Positions 28,180 to 37,429 are shown, numbered from the stretch's first letter. The stretch: 64,000 nt of DNA from Bradyrhizobium sp. Gha (GCF_900113735.1 NZ_FOQM01000020.1:82792-146791), one strand, 5' to 3'. Numbers and translations: made by a program. The notes: generated from the letters alone by a model not told the origin.

Positions 28180-29949
28180 ATGCTTCGCATCGTCCTCTTC
28201 CTCGTTCTGATTGCGCTCGCAGGCGCCGGCGCGGCCTGGGTTGCCGATCAGCCCGGCAATGTCGTGATGACCTGGGGCGCTTATCGGGCCTCACCGAGCA
28301 TTCCGGTGTTCGTGCTCTGCCTCGGCATCTTTGCCGTCTTGATCGTCCTGCTCTGGAGCATCTTGACCGCGATCTGGCGCATGCCCGGTCGGATGCGTCG
28401 CCGGCGGCACGAAAAGCGCCACGCGCGCGGCCGCCACGCCATCACGCATGGTTTGCTTGCGATCGGCCACGGCGATACCGGCCTTGCCCGCCGTCACGCC
28501 GAAGCGGCGCGGCGCCATGCGCCGGATGATCCGCTCGCGCTGCTCTTGCACGCGCAATCGGCTCAGCTCGACGGCAATCGCGACGAGGCGCAGCGCGCCT
28601 TCCGCGCCATGGTCGAGCGCGAGGACACGCGGCTGCTCGGGCTGCGCGGCCTGTTCATCGAGGCGCAGCGCGCCGACGATGCGGTCGGCGCGGTGATGAT
28701 CGCGGAGGAGGCGATCAAGCTGTCGCCATCCTCGACCTGGGCCTCGCATGCGGTGCTCGGCTTCCGCTGCGCGCGCGGCGATTGGAGCGGCGCGCTCGCG
28801 ATCCTCGATTCGAATCTGTCCGCAGGCCTGATCGACAAGCAAGCCTATCGGCGCCAGCGCGGCGTGCTGCTGACGGCGCGCGCGCTGGAGTTGGAAACCG
28901 TGGACCGCGACGTCGCGCGCGAGAGCGTGATGGAAGCCGTCAAGCTCGCGCCGACCTTGGTGCCGGCCGCCGTGCTGGCGGCGAAATTCGAGAGCGAAGC
29001 GCATCAGGTGCGTCGCGCCATGAAGCTGGTCGAAGCCGCATGGCTCGCCAATCCGCATCCCGATCTGGCCGACGCCTACGCGCATGTGAAGCTCGGCGAT
29101 TCTGCGCGGCAGCGCCTGCAGCGGATCGAGACGCTCGCGGCGAAAGCGCCCGCTGACAAGCCCGGCCATGTCGAGGGACAGCTGGCGATTGCACGCGCCG
29201 CGATCGATGCCTCCGAATTCGCCCGCGCGCGCGAAGTGCTGGCGCCCTATGTCAACGACCCGACCCAGCGCGTGGCGCTGCTGATGGCCGAGCTCGAGCG
29301 CAGCGAGCACGGCGACGGCGGACGCGCCCGCGCCTGGACGTTGCGCGCGGTGCGTGCCCGGCACGATCCCGCCTGGACCGCCGACGGCTATGTCAGCGAT
29401 CGCTGGCGTCCGGTCTCCCCGGTCACCGGGCGGCTCGATGCCTTCCAGTGGCAGACGCCGGTCGCGAGCCTGCCCTCGGACAAGGGCACCACGATCGAGT
29501 CCTCCGCTTTCGAGGAAGCCATGCTCGCCGCCCCGCCGCCAAAGCGTGTGACGGCGGCCAGCGAGACGCCGGCGGAACCCGTCGTGATCACGCCGGCTGC
29601 GACCCCTGTTCCTGCCCCAGCCCCCGCTCCGGCCGCGCAGGACAATGCGCCTCCGGCGGCCCAGGAAGAGCTGGCGGTGGCGCCCGCCGAGCCGGTCAAG
29701 CCGGCCCCTGAAGCCGCCGAATCATTGCCAGCAGCGGAAACGCCGGTGTTCCGGACCCGTGCGGACCTCGGCAAGCCCGCGCAGGCGCCGATTCAGGCCG
29801 TCATCCCGATCGTCCGTGCGCCCGATGATCCCGGCATCGATGATGACGGCCCGAGCGATGAATTTACGGAACAAATCGGCACACCCAGGGACCATGCAAA
29901 GGCCCAGGCCGGAGGCTGGCGCGGATTCTGGTCCCGCTGGGGTGCATGA
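28180..29949 (+). CDS. hemY: HemY-like membrane TPR protein (Orf52 type)
   Basis: 589 residues. Two N-terminal membrane segments (MLRIVLFLVLIALAGAGAAW and, about residues 42-65, VFVLCLGIFAVLIVLLWSIL) precede a basic stretch and a TPR-like helical region. The C-terminal 130 residues are Pro/Ala-rich and poorly ordered, longer than in the E. coli protein. HemY's role in heme synthesis is not enzymatic as far as known. It follows the mitofilin gene by 35 bp, so they are co-transcribed. Confidence 0.88.
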   Translation: MLRIVLFLVLIALAGAGAAWVADQPGNVVMTWGAYRASPSIPVFVLCLGIFAVLIVLLWSILTAIWRMPGRMRRRRHEKRHARGRHAITHGLLAIGHGDTGLARRHAEAARRHAPDDPLALLLHAQSAQLDGNRDEAQRAFRAMVEREDTRLLGLRGLFIEAQRADDAVGAVMIAEEAIKLSPSSTWASHAVLGFRCARGDWSGALAILDSNLSAGLIDKQAYRRQRGVLLTARALELETVDRDVARESVMEAVKLAPTLVPAAVLAAKFESEAHQVRRAMKLVEAAWLANPHPDLADAYAHVKLGDSARQRLQRIETLAAKAPADKPGHVEGQLAIARAAIDASEFARAREVLAPYVNDPTQRVALLMAELERSEHGDGGRARAWTLRAVRARHDPAWTADGYVSDRWRPVSPVTGRLDAFQWQTPVASLPSDKGTTIESSAFEEAMLAAPPPKRVTAASETPAEPVVITPAATPVPAPAPAPAAQDNAPPAAQEELAVAPAEPVKPAPEAAESLPAAETPVFRTRADLGKPAQAPIQAVIPIVRAPDDPGIDDDGPSDEFTEQIGTPRDHAKAQAGGWRGFWSRWGA

Positions 29950-30048
29950 GGCCCATTTCCTCGCCCGCTTCTCCTTGCCAATTCCGGCCATGCCCGATAT
30001 CAGGAGCGCGCGTATCGGGGCCGACCTATCCGGGCCCCGGCAGGGTTC

Positions 30049-30124
30049 GCCGCAATAGCTCAGTCGGTAGAGCACGTCATTCGTAATGACGGGGTCGGGG
30101 GTTCGAATCCCTCTTGCGGCACCA
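30049..30124 (+). tRNA. tRNA-Thr (anticodon CGT)
   Basis: The acceptor GCCGCAA pairs with TTGCGGC. The anticodon stem CGTCA/TGACG encloses loop TTCGTAA with anticodon CGT at 30082-30084. The T-arm contains GGTTCGAATCC. CCA is encoded at 30122-30124. It decodes ACG. It stands alone after hemY. Confidence 0.97.
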
Positions 30125-30323
30125 GCACCCCGTTTGTTCAGCCCCTGTCCGACCGTCACAAGCCGGCTTGTTCTTTCCTGAAGCGTGCGCGTGTCGCGTC
30201 CACGCTTGTGTCACTGCTATGCGCAGCTGAAAATCGGCGAGGGCGGCCTCCGTGATTTCCATCACATAACCTCCCGCAGCGCGCCCCTACTGTCCCCGTC
30301 ACGCAAATACGGGGAGGTTTCAC

Positions 30324-30698
30324 ATGCGCAAGCTCATTCTGGTGGCCGCCATGGTTCTGGTCTCTGGCTCTGCCCAGGCAGGTGGCCCGCGCAGCCTTTC
30401 GCTGGCCGCGGCCAGCGACCAGGCGCAGGCACCGCAAGCAGCGGCCGCGCCGACGTTTACCGCCATGCAGGTCAGTGAAGTCGCGCCAGCCGCTGTGCCT
30501 CCGGTCTATGTCGACCGCCCGTCGGTTTCGACCACCGCTCCATCTGCTCCGGCCGCAACAACCACGCCGGCGTCCGCGCCGGTTGCGGCTCAGCCCGCAC
30601 CGAAGACGAATGCGAAGGCGGACAGGCCCAGGCACAACCAAGGCTGGTCCGAAGGCCGCATCATCAGCGAGCTGCACCGGCACGGCATCTATTGGTAA
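30324..30698 (+). CDS. Small secreted Ala/Pro-rich protein
   Basis: 124 residues. A clear signal peptide (MRKLILVAAMVLVSGSAQA) is followed by a low-complexity Ala/Pro/Thr-rich region (25-100) and a short conserved-looking tail (HNQGWSEGRIISELHRHGIY). I do not recognise a family. The start has a GGAGG upstream (about 30311). The linker-like middle suggests an extended cell-envelope protein, with the basic C-terminal tail as the functional end. It ends at a bidirectional terminator. Confidence 0.72.
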   Translation: MRKLILVAAMVLVSGSAQAGGPRSLSLAAASDQAQAPQAAAAPTFTAMQVSEVAPAAVPPVYVDRPSVSTTAPSAPAATTTPASAPVAAQPAPKTNAKADRPRHNQGWSEGRIISELHRHGIYW

Positions 30699-30722
30699 GC
30701 GACGGCTCTGCTCTCGAAACAA

Positions 30723-30749
30723 AAATGGCCGGGCTGAGCCCGGCCATTT
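30723..30749. terminator. Bidirectional terminator hairpin
   Basis: A perfect 12-bp inverted repeat, AAATGGCCGGGC (30723-30734) and GCCCGGCCATTT (30738-30749), with loop TGA. It lies between the convergent secreted-protein gene and the deacetylase gene and is A-rich on its left flank. Confidence 0.85.
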
Positions 30750-30771
30750 CGTGTCGTCAACTCTGTCGCAC

Positions 30772-31839
30772 TCAGCGCTGGGAGACCGTCTGCACCACGC
30801 TCGAGACCGGGCGCGCGTTCGTCGCACTGCTCGACGCCGGCACCTTCATCTCCTTGAGCACCGCTTCGTCATACTCGGGCAGCGATTCGAACGTCGTCTT
30901 CGCCTTGACCTGCACGACCTTGTAGCCGCCGGCCTTGAGACGCGCGAGCAGCGTCGGCAGCGCCTCGCCGGTGCGCTTCTGGAAGTCGTGCATCAGGATG
31001 ATGCCCTTGCCGAGCTTGTCGAGCTTGGTCATCACGTTGCTGATGATCTTGTCCGGCGTGCTCTCCTTGCGGAAATCGAAGGAGTCGAGGTCGGTCGAGA
31101 AGATCCCGATATTGCGGCTGCCGAGATAGCTCACGAGCGCCGGGCTCTGCGAAAGCTGCGGAAAGCGGAAGAACGGCGACGGATTGGTGCCGAGCGCCCA
31201 TTTCACCGCGCTGAAGCCTTTCTCGATCTCGTCCTTGGCCTGCTGCTCCGTCATCTTCTTGCCGGCGAGATTGACGTGCGACCAGGTGTGCGTGCCCACC
31301 GTGTGGCCCTGGGCCAGAACCTGGCGCAGGATTTCCGGATGCCAGCTGGCGTGCTTGCCGACCGAGAAGAACAGGCCCTTGGTGCATTCGTCGGCCAGTG
31401 CCTTCAGCACGGCCGGCGTGTTGTGCGGCCACGGGCTGTCGTCGAAGGTCAGCACGACCTCCTTGTCGGCGAGGAAATCAAACTGCTTGTACTGCTCGAA
31501 GCCGAAGCCCGGACCGCCGGTCGTGTCGATCTCGACCACGCGCGAGACGCCGAGCGCATTGGGATTGGTGCAGGTCGTATCCTGGACCGGCGCCACGGCT
31601 GGTGCAGGCGCAGGAGCGGCCGCGGCGGCAGAAGCCGCGGGCTTGGCGGCGATCGCCGCGGTGGTCTCGACGTCATCCTTGGCGGCAAGCTTGGCCGGCG
31701 CGAGCAGCGGATCTGCGGCGCGGGCGGCCGTCGTCTTGGGGGCGCCCTGGTCGGCGCGCGAGGAATAAAAATACCAACCTCCGGCGATCACGATCGCCGC
31801 AACCACACTGGCCAGCATCAGGCCCAACGCATTACGCAT
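30772..31839 (-). CDS. Polysaccharide deacetylase (NodB domain), membrane anchored
   Basis: About 355 residues. An N-terminal membrane anchor (ALGLMLASVVAAIVIAGGWY) is followed by an Ala-rich linker and a NodB homology domain. The domain has VVLTFDDSPW (catalytic Asp pair), GLFFSVGKHASWHPEIL and GTHTWSHVNL (two metal His). Such enzymes remove acetyl groups from N-acetylglucosamine polymers or peptidoglycan. The start at 31839 (MRNALGL) is preferred to the upstream ATG at 31866. Substrate unknown. Confidence 0.9.
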   Translation of the reverse strand: MRNALGLMLASVVAAIVIAGGWYFYSSRADQGAPKTTAARAADPLLAPAKLAAKDDVETTAAIAAKPAASAAAAAPAPAPAVAPVQDTTCTNPNALGVSRVVEIDTTGGPGFGFEQYKQFDFLADKEVVLTFDDSPWPHNTPAVLKALADECTKGLFFSVGKHASWHPEILRQVLAQGHTVGTHTWSHVNLAGKKMTEQQAKDEIEKGFSAVKWALGTNPSPFFRFPQLSQSPALVSYLGSRNIGIFSTDLDSFDFRKESTPDKIISNVMTKLDKLGKGIILMHDFQKRTGEALPTLLARLKAGGYKVVQVKAKTTFESLPEYDEAVLKEMKVPASSSATNARPVSSVVQTVSQR

Positions 31840-32094
31840 CGCTACTCTTTCCAAATACGCAACCAAAACAGCGGATTTTCTCCGCGCCGAGCCATTAATG
31901 CGAAGGAACAGTTAACGTGACACCAACACGACAGCGGTTGCGGAGGAATTTCAGGCAGGTGCGCCAAAGTGACAGAGGTCACAGAGGGTGGGCGGCCCGT
32001 GACTGCCATCACAGTGGAAAGGATTTTCGGGGAGCATGGTCATTCCCATCAACAACGGGTCCCGCTTTGCGCGGGTTGCCAATGGGAGCCTCAC

Positions 32095-32403
32095 ATGACG
32101 ACGGCGTTTCCTGGGAAGTCCCTGACTGCGAAGATCCGCGATACCGGCCTGGCCCTTGGCTTTGCCGCGATCGTCTCGATCGTCTCGACGACCTCTAGCT
32201 TCGCCTTCTCGGCCGAAGCGCAGCAGATGTGCACCGGCGATGCCTTCCGCCTGTGCTCTTCGGAAATCCCGGACATCCCGAAGATCACCGCGTGCATGAT
32301 CAAGCATCGCTCGGACCTGAGCGCCGGTTGCCGCGCGGTGATGGACAAGGATCTCGCCAAGGGCGCCTCACGCAAGGTCGCTGACGTCCAGGACCGGCAA
32401 TAA
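32095..32403 (+). CDS. Small Cys-rich secreted protein (GLG1-repeat-like)
   Basis: 102 residues. A hydrophobic N-terminal signal (about 17-38) is followed by MCTGDAFRLCSSEIPDIPKI and then ACMIKHRSDLSAGCRAVMD. The C-C-C-C spacing and the H(R)xxLSxGC pattern resemble the Cys-rich GLG1 repeat seen in many rhizobial small proteins. The start ATG at 32095 has GGGAG upstream; an earlier start would add a region over a hairpin. The related gene at 32580 is 176 bp further on. Function unknown. Confidence 0.75.
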   Translation: MTTAFPGKSLTAKIRDTGLALGFAAIVSIVSTTSSFAFSAEAQQMCTGDAFRLCSSEIPDIPKITACMIKHRSDLSAGCRAVMDKDLAKGASRKVADVQDRQ

Positions 32404-32579
32404 GCACGGCCAATGAGAGCACGGACAAAAAGCCGCGCTTCAAAGCTCCTGGGCGATGTGCCCCGGCTCGATGCCGGAGACATCGGCCGGCGCCGGCAAG
32501 CCATCAACAAAGCCGTTGCGGCTCAGGGATCGTCGCACTAGCTTCGCCCGCTCATTGACCGGGTACGAGGCGTTACGCG

Positions 32580-32795
32580 ATGACCAGATTTCTTTTCATC
32601 ATTCCTTTGCTCCTTGGTGCATCGAGCGCGTCTGCGCAGCAGCAGACCGGCCACGACGCATGCGCGCGTGATGTTGCGCGCTTCTGCCGTGCCGTGATGA
32701 ACAATGGTGATAGCGCCGTGCTGGCCTGTCTGAAAGAGCACCGTGCTCGCCTCGGCAAGGCCTGCGACAAGGTGCTGACGGATCACGGGCAATAG
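32580..32795 (+). CDS. Small Cys-rich secreted protein (GLG1-repeat-like), second copy
   Basis: 71 residues. A signal peptide (MTRFLFIIPLLLGASSASAQ) is followed by one Cys-rich unit (ACARDVARFCRAVMNNGDS, then CLKEHRARLGKACDKVL). The four cysteines and the HRARLGKAC pattern match the preceding small protein, so the pair probably arose by duplication. The likely mature form has about 50 residues with two disulfides. Function unknown. Confidence 0.8.
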   Translation: MTRFLFIIPLLLGASSASAQQQTGHDACARDVARFCRAVMNNGDSAVLACLKEHRARLGKACDKVLTDHGQ

Positions 32796-32814
32796 TCCGG
32801 CCACGCAACAAACC

Positions 32815-34503
32815 TTACGTGCTGCTGCCCGCCGCGGTCGCGACCACGGGCAGCACTTCGCTTGCAGCCCGGTCCGGCGTCTCTTCCTTCCAGCGCACCG
32901 ATCCGAACGGCCGCTCGAGCATGCGGCGGATCCGCACCGGCTCGACGCCGATATGGAGATCGTTCGCACGCTGATAGAGCGCGCGTTCGGATTGGGTCGC
33001 GCGGTTGCGCTGACGCAGATAGTCGAGCCAGGTCGGGCAGTGATAGCGCTCGGTCCACAATTCCGGATCGGCGATGTCGCGCGCGATCGACCAGCCATAG
33101 GCGCCGTTGCGCTGTCGGGAGAGCTGCACGTCCTGCATGATGTTATGGAAGGCGCGCGCGTTCTCCTGGGCGACCCGATATTCGATCTCGACCACCAGCG
33201 GACCGCTGCGAGCGGTGAGCGAGAGCTTGACCTCGGGGTCGGCCAGCACGTCCGCGTCTTCGTTGCGGGCGCCGACGCGCGGCATCGTCAGCCAGATCCC
33301 GAGCACAGGCGAGATCAGCATCAGGCTCGCCGCAGTCAGGAGCGCGACCTCGACGCCGGCATAGTCGGTGAGGTGACCCCAGCCCCACGCGCCGATCGCG
33401 ATGCCGCCGGAGATCGAGGCCTGGAACGCCGCGAGCGAGCGTCCGGCGACCCACCGCGGCGCCGAGAGCTGCACGCCGATGTTGAACAGCGCCACCGCGG
33501 CCATCCAGACCGCGCCCGCCAGCACCAGCGCGGCCGCAGTGAGCACCGGCTCGGTGCTCAGGGCAATTGCCGCCATCGCAAGCGCCATCGAGATCGTGCA
33601 GGCGCGGATCGCAGCCTCGCCGCTCATGCGCTTGCGCAGCTCGTGAATGTTGAGCGCGCCGACCACCGCGCCCATCCCGAATGCGCCCAGCATGATGCCG
33701 TAGGTCTGTGCGCCGCCGTGCAAGAGGTCGCGCGCGACCAGCGGCATCAGCGCCATGATCGCGCCGCCGATCAGGCCCATCACCAGCGTTCGCAGCAGCA
33801 CGATCTTGATCGGCGGCGAATTGGTGATGTAGCGGAAGCCCGAGACCATGGCGCGGTTGAGTTTCTCCCGGGGCAGCCGCGAGGGTTCGACCACGCGCCG
33901 CCACAACAGCAGCACGACCAGCAGCGGCAGATAGAGAACCGCGTTGCAGGCGAACGCCGCCACCGCGCCCGCGGCGGCAACGATCACGCCGCCGACCGCA
34001 GGACCGAAGCTGCGCGCGATGTTGTAGCTGATGCCGTTCAGTGCCACCGCCGACGGCAGTGCGTCCTGCGGCACCTGCTCGCTGACCGAGGACTGCCAGG
34101 CCGGTCCGAACAACGCATTGCCGCTGCCGACCACGAAGCAGAAGGCCAGCAACGATTCCGGGGCGATCAGCTTGAGCCCGGCCAGGATCGTCAGGGCGGA
34201 CGCGCCGGCCAGCGCGATCATGAGCGCGATCAGGGTCACGATACGGCGGTCGTACATATCGGCGATGGCGCCGGCCGGCATCGAGATCAGCATGATCGGC
34301 AGCATCAGGGCGGTCTGAACCAGCGCCACCTTGTCGGCCGAGGCCGCCATCTGCGTCATCGCCCAGGCCGCGCCCACGCCCTGGATCAGGAGGCCGAGAT
34401 TGGAGAGCAGGCTGGCGAGCCAGATGCGCCGGAATATGGTGTACCGCAGCGGGGCCGTGATGCCGTCGGCGGAACGATTCTGACGGTTCGTCTGCTCGGT
34501 CAT
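32815..34503 (-). CDS. MFS exporter (MFS_3/EntS-like) with a C-terminal soluble domain
   Basis: About 562 residues. Twelve membrane segments (starting LASLLSNLGLLIQGVGAAWA and MPAGAIADMYDRRIVTLIAL) are followed by about 140 soluble residues, with VVEIEYRVAQENARAFHNIM and RYHCPTWLDYLRQRNR. This layout is the long form of the EntS-like MFS_3 family, related to a siderophore exporter. The tail resembles a ferredoxin-like dimeric alpha/beta barrel and may sense or bind the substrate. Start at 34503 (MTEQTN); the frame upstream is not conserved. Confidence 0.86.
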   Translation of the reverse strand: MTEQTNRQNRSADGITAPLRYTIFRRIWLASLLSNLGLLIQGVGAAWAMTQMAASADKVALVQTALMLPIMLISMPAGAIADMYDRRIVTLIALMIALAGASALTILAGLKLIAPESLLAFCFVVGSGNALFGPAWQSSVSEQVPQDALPSAVALNGISYNIARSFGPAVGGVIVAAAGAVAAFACNAVLYLPLLVVLLLWRRVVEPSRLPREKLNRAMVSGFRYITNSPPIKIVLLRTLVMGLIGGAIMALMPLVARDLLHGGAQTYGIMLGAFGMGAVVGALNIHELRKRMSGEAAIRACTISMALAMAAIALSTEPVLTAAALVLAGAVWMAAVALFNIGVQLSAPRWVAGRSLAAFQASISGGIAIGAWGWGHLTDYAGVEVALLTAASLMLISPVLGIWLTMPRVGARNEDADVLADPEVKLSLTARSGPLVVEIEYRVAQENARAFHNIMQDVQLSRQRNGAYGWSIARDIADPELWTERYHCPTWLDYLRQRNRATQSERALYQRANDLHIGVEPVRIRRMLERPFGSVRWKEETPDRAASEVLPVVATAAGSST

Positions 34504-34640
34504 ATACCCTTCCAAGTCCTCTGGCAGAAATGGCTTCAAGGATTCCGGCGAGATCAGTGATGCCTGCGAAAGTCCTTCGCTGTCCAGTGGTTAGGCCGCT
34601 ATAAGCGGTGCAAAGACAAGGTTTTGCCGGGGAGGAACAC

Positions 34641-36011
34641 ATGAAGCTGTCACGACGGACGATCCTGCAAGGTGTGGGAAGTTTGCCTTTCGCGGTTACG
34701 AGCATCCGGAGGGAGGCGCTGGCGCAAACGAAGACGGCGACCCAAGGCGACGAGACGCCGCCGATCCTGTTCGTCCACGGCAATGGCGATTACGACGCGC
34801 TCTGGATGACGACGCTGTGGCGGATGGAATCCAACGGCATCGCGCATGACCGTATGATGGCGATCAATTTCATCGATCCAACGGCGCGCGCTGACGACAT
34901 GGTCGAGCAGGCCAACCGTTCCTCGACCGAGGATCAGCGCCGCGAGCTTGCTGCCGCCATTGCGGAGCTGAAGCGCCGCACCGGTGCGGCGCGCGTGGCG
35001 CTGGTCGGTAATTCGCGCGGCGGCAATTCCATCCGCAACGTCATCAAGAACGGCGGCGCTGCCGACGTCAGCCACGCAATCCTGTGCGGCACGCCCAATC
35101 ACGGCGTGTTTGCGCTCGACGATCTGCTGGGCAGCGAATTCAACGGGCGCGGCGCCTTCCTGCGCGGCTTGAACGCGGGCGACAGCGAGGTGACGCCGGG
35201 CACAGCCTTCCTCACGCTGCGCAGCGACGGCATGGACAAATATGCGCAACCCGACGGCCGCTTCATAGGCAAGCCCGGCGTGCCGACCAACGTCACCGCC
35301 GAAGGGCCGGAGCTGAAAGGCGCGACCAATCTCGTGCTCGGCACCGTCGACCATCGCGAGACCGCCTATCACCCGCGCGCGTTCCGCGAAATCTACAAGT
35401 TCATCGCCGGCCGTGAGCCCGCCCGCATCGCGATCACGCCGGAGCGGACCGTCCGCCTCGGCGGATTGGTCACGGGTATGGTGGATACCGTGCCGACCAA
35501 CCGTCCGGTGGCCGGAGCGGTGGTGGAGATCTATCATGTCGACCGCGAGAGCGCGGAACGCAGAGGCGATGTGGTGTCCCGCTTCACGACGGGCGCCGAC
35601 GGCCGCTGGGGGCCGGCCGAGGTCGATCCCACCTCGCCGCTCGAGATCGTGCTGACCTCGTCCGGCGCCCCGATCACGCATTTCTATCGCTCGCCCTTCC
35701 CGCGCTCCTCCGACGTCGTGCATCTGCGCGCCGCGCGCCCGTTCCTTCCGGCGGACAAGGATGCCGGCGCGGTCGTGATCATGTCGCGCCCGCGCGGCTA
35801 TTTCGGCCTGCCGCGCGACATCGTTCTGTTCGACGGCCGGGAGCCCGCCGACGTCCATCCGGGCGTGCCCACGGATGCGACAGCGACCCTGCGCCTTCCG
35901 GCGAGCGAGTTCGGGCGTAACGTTGTGGCCGAGTTCAACGAAGAACGAATTGTGACGCGCGCCTGGCCTGCCTCAGAGAACAGGATTGCGATTGCCGAGC
36001 TGACTTACTAG
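34641..36011 (+). CDS. Tat-exported alpha/beta hydrolase with C-terminal beta-rich region
   Basis: 456 residues. The N-terminus LSRRTILQGVGSLPFAVTS is a twin-arginine signal. The hydrolase core has PILFVHGNGDYDALW (oxyanion region) and VALVGNSRGGNS with the nucleophilic Ser. A likely catalytic His follows in GTVDHRETAYHP. Residues about 275-456 are a beta-rich domain of unknown role. It resembles secreted lipase/esterase-type hydrolases; the substrate is unknown. The next gene is a P450, 50 bp away on the same strand. Confidence 0.8.
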   Translation: MKLSRRTILQGVGSLPFAVTSIRREALAQTKTATQGDETPPILFVHGNGDYDALWMTTLWRMESNGIAHDRMMAINFIDPTARADDMVEQANRSSTEDQRRELAAAIAELKRRTGAARVALVGNSRGGNSIRNVIKNGGAADVSHAILCGTPNHGVFALDDLLGSEFNGRGAFLRGLNAGDSEVTPGTAFLTLRSDGMDKYAQPDGRFIGKPGVPTNVTAEGPELKGATNLVLGTVDHRETAYHPRAFREIYKFIAGREPARIAITPERTVRLGGLVTGMVDTVPTNRPVAGAVVEIYHVDRESAERRGDVVSRFTTGADGRWGPAEVDPTSPLEIVLTSSGAPITHFYRSPFPRSSDVVHLRAARPFLPADKDAGAVVIMSRPRGYFGLPRDIVLFDGREPADVHPGVPTDATATLRLPASEFGRNVVAEFNEERIVTRAWPASENRIAIAELTY

Positions 36012-36061
36012 CTATCTGCCTGCGCAAGCCTTTAGTGCGACGACATCCGCGGGAGCGAGCC

Positions 36062-37429
36062 ATGAACATCGCCAGTGTGCGTCGGCCCATCATCCCCCCG
36101 ACACCGCCGCGCGCGCCGGACAATTTGTCGTTCTTCGGCCGGATCGCGGTGATCAGGCAGAACATGATCGCGACCTGGGGGCAGCGAGCCTACGAGGAAG
36201 AGATCATCCAGGGCCGCTTCTTGCTGCACAAGAGCTTCATCCTGAACCAGCCGGACGCGATCCGGCATGTTCTGATGAGCAATTACGAAAACTATGCACG
36301 GACGCCGGCGGGCATCCGTATGCTGCGACCCGTGCTCGGCCAAGGCCTCCTGCTTGCCGAGGGCCACGCCTGGGCGCATCAGCGGCGCACGCTTGCGCCC
36401 GCCTTCACGCCGCGCGCGACCGCCAACCTCGTTCCGCACATGACGGCCGTGCTCGACGAAACCATCGCAAAGCTGGATACGCGCACGAACGAGCCGGTCG
36501 ATCTGCGCGAGATCATGCAGCGCGTGACGCTCGAGATCGCCGGCCGCACGATGTTCTCGTTCGGCATGGACCGGCACGGCCCGACCCTGCGCAATTTCGT
36601 GATGGAATATGGCGAGCGGCTCGGGCGCGCCTATTTCCTCGATATGGTGCTGCCGGTCTCCTGGCCGACGCCGATGGATCGGGCGCGCGCCCGCTTCCGC
36701 ACGCGCTGGACCGAATTCGTCACGATGCTGATCGCCGAACGGCGCGCGTCGGGCAAGAAGGACGGAGCGCCGCCGCGCGATCTGTTCGATCTCATGGACG
36801 AGTCGCGCGATCCTGAAACGGGCAAGGGATTTTCGGACGAGCAGCTCGTCGACGAGGTCGCGACCATGATCCTGGCGGGGCATGAAACGACCGCGACCGC
36901 CCTGTTCTGGGCGCTCTATCTGCTTGCGCTCGATCCTGACACGCAGGAGGAAGTTGCCTCCGAGACACGCGGCGAGCATCTCGACAGCATGGCCGATATC
37001 GACCGGCAGAAATTCACCCGCGCCGTCGTCGACGAAACCATGCGGCTCTATCCGCCGGCCTTCCTGATCGCCCGGGCGGCGCGCGGCAAGGACAATGTGG
37101 CCGGCGCAGAGGTCAGCAAGGGCGATATCATCATGATCGCGCCCTGGCTGCTGCACCGGCACGAAAAGCTGTGGGATCAGCCGAACGCGTTCGTTCCAAA
37201 ACGCTTCATGTCGAAGGAGCCGCCCGATCGCTTCGCTTATCTGCCGTTCGGCGCCGGGCCCCGCGTCTGCATCGGCGCGCCGTTTGCGCAAGCCGAGTCC
37301 GTGCTGGCGCTGGCGCGGCTGATCGGCGCGTTCCGCGTCGAGCTGGCGGATGCGACGCCGGTCATTCCGTATGGTGTCGTCACGACCCAGCCGGATCACT
37401 CACCCATGTTCCGCATCACACGCCGGTGA
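36062..37429 (+). CDS. Cytochrome P450
   Basis: 455 residues. The heme-binding signature is LPFGAGPRVCIGAPFAQAE, with the Cys thiolate ligand. The I-helix has AGHETTATALFWALYLLA and the K-helix has ETMRLYPP (ExxR). It lacks an obvious fused reductase, so it needs separate ferredoxin partners, not seen here. The overall size and FGAGPR motif suit a bacterial class I enzyme, related to CYP fatty acid or terpene hydroxylases. It follows the secreted hydrolase and precedes a cyclase, but the three need not be linked. Confidence 0.93.
   Translation: MNIASVRRPIIPPTPPRAPDNLSFFGRIAVIRQNMIATWGQRAYEEEIIQGRFLLHKSFILNQPDAIRHVLMSNYENYARTPAGIRMLRPVLGQGLLLAEGHAWAHQRRTLAPAFTPRATANLVPHMTAVLDETIAKLDTRTNEPVDLREIMQRVTLEIAGRTMFSFGMDRHGPTLRNFVMEYGERLGRAYFLDMVLPVSWPTPMDRARARFRTRWTEFVTMLIAERRASGKKDGAPPRDLFDLMDESRDPETGKGFSDEQLVDEVATMILAGHETTATALFWALYLLALDPDTQEEVASETRGEHLDSMADIDRQKFTRAVVDETMRLYPPAFLIARAARGKDNVAGAEVSKGDIIMIAPWLLHRHEKLWDQPNAFVPKRFMSKEPPDRFAYLPFGAGPRVCIGAPFAQAESVLALARLIGAFRVELADATPVIPYGVVTTQPDHSPMFRITRR

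Noticed and set aside
30382..31920. 512-codon forward frame over the deacetylase
   Set aside because: Shadow frame; its start overlaps the small secreted protein in another frame and it crosses a strong terminator hairpin.
32953..34560. 535-codon frame on the forward strand over the MFS exporter gene
   Set aside because: Antisense shadow with no recognisable domain; the exporter on the other strand is well supported.
36032..37399. 455-codon reverse frame over the P450
   Set aside because: Shadow frame; the P450 on the forward strand has all conserved motifs.
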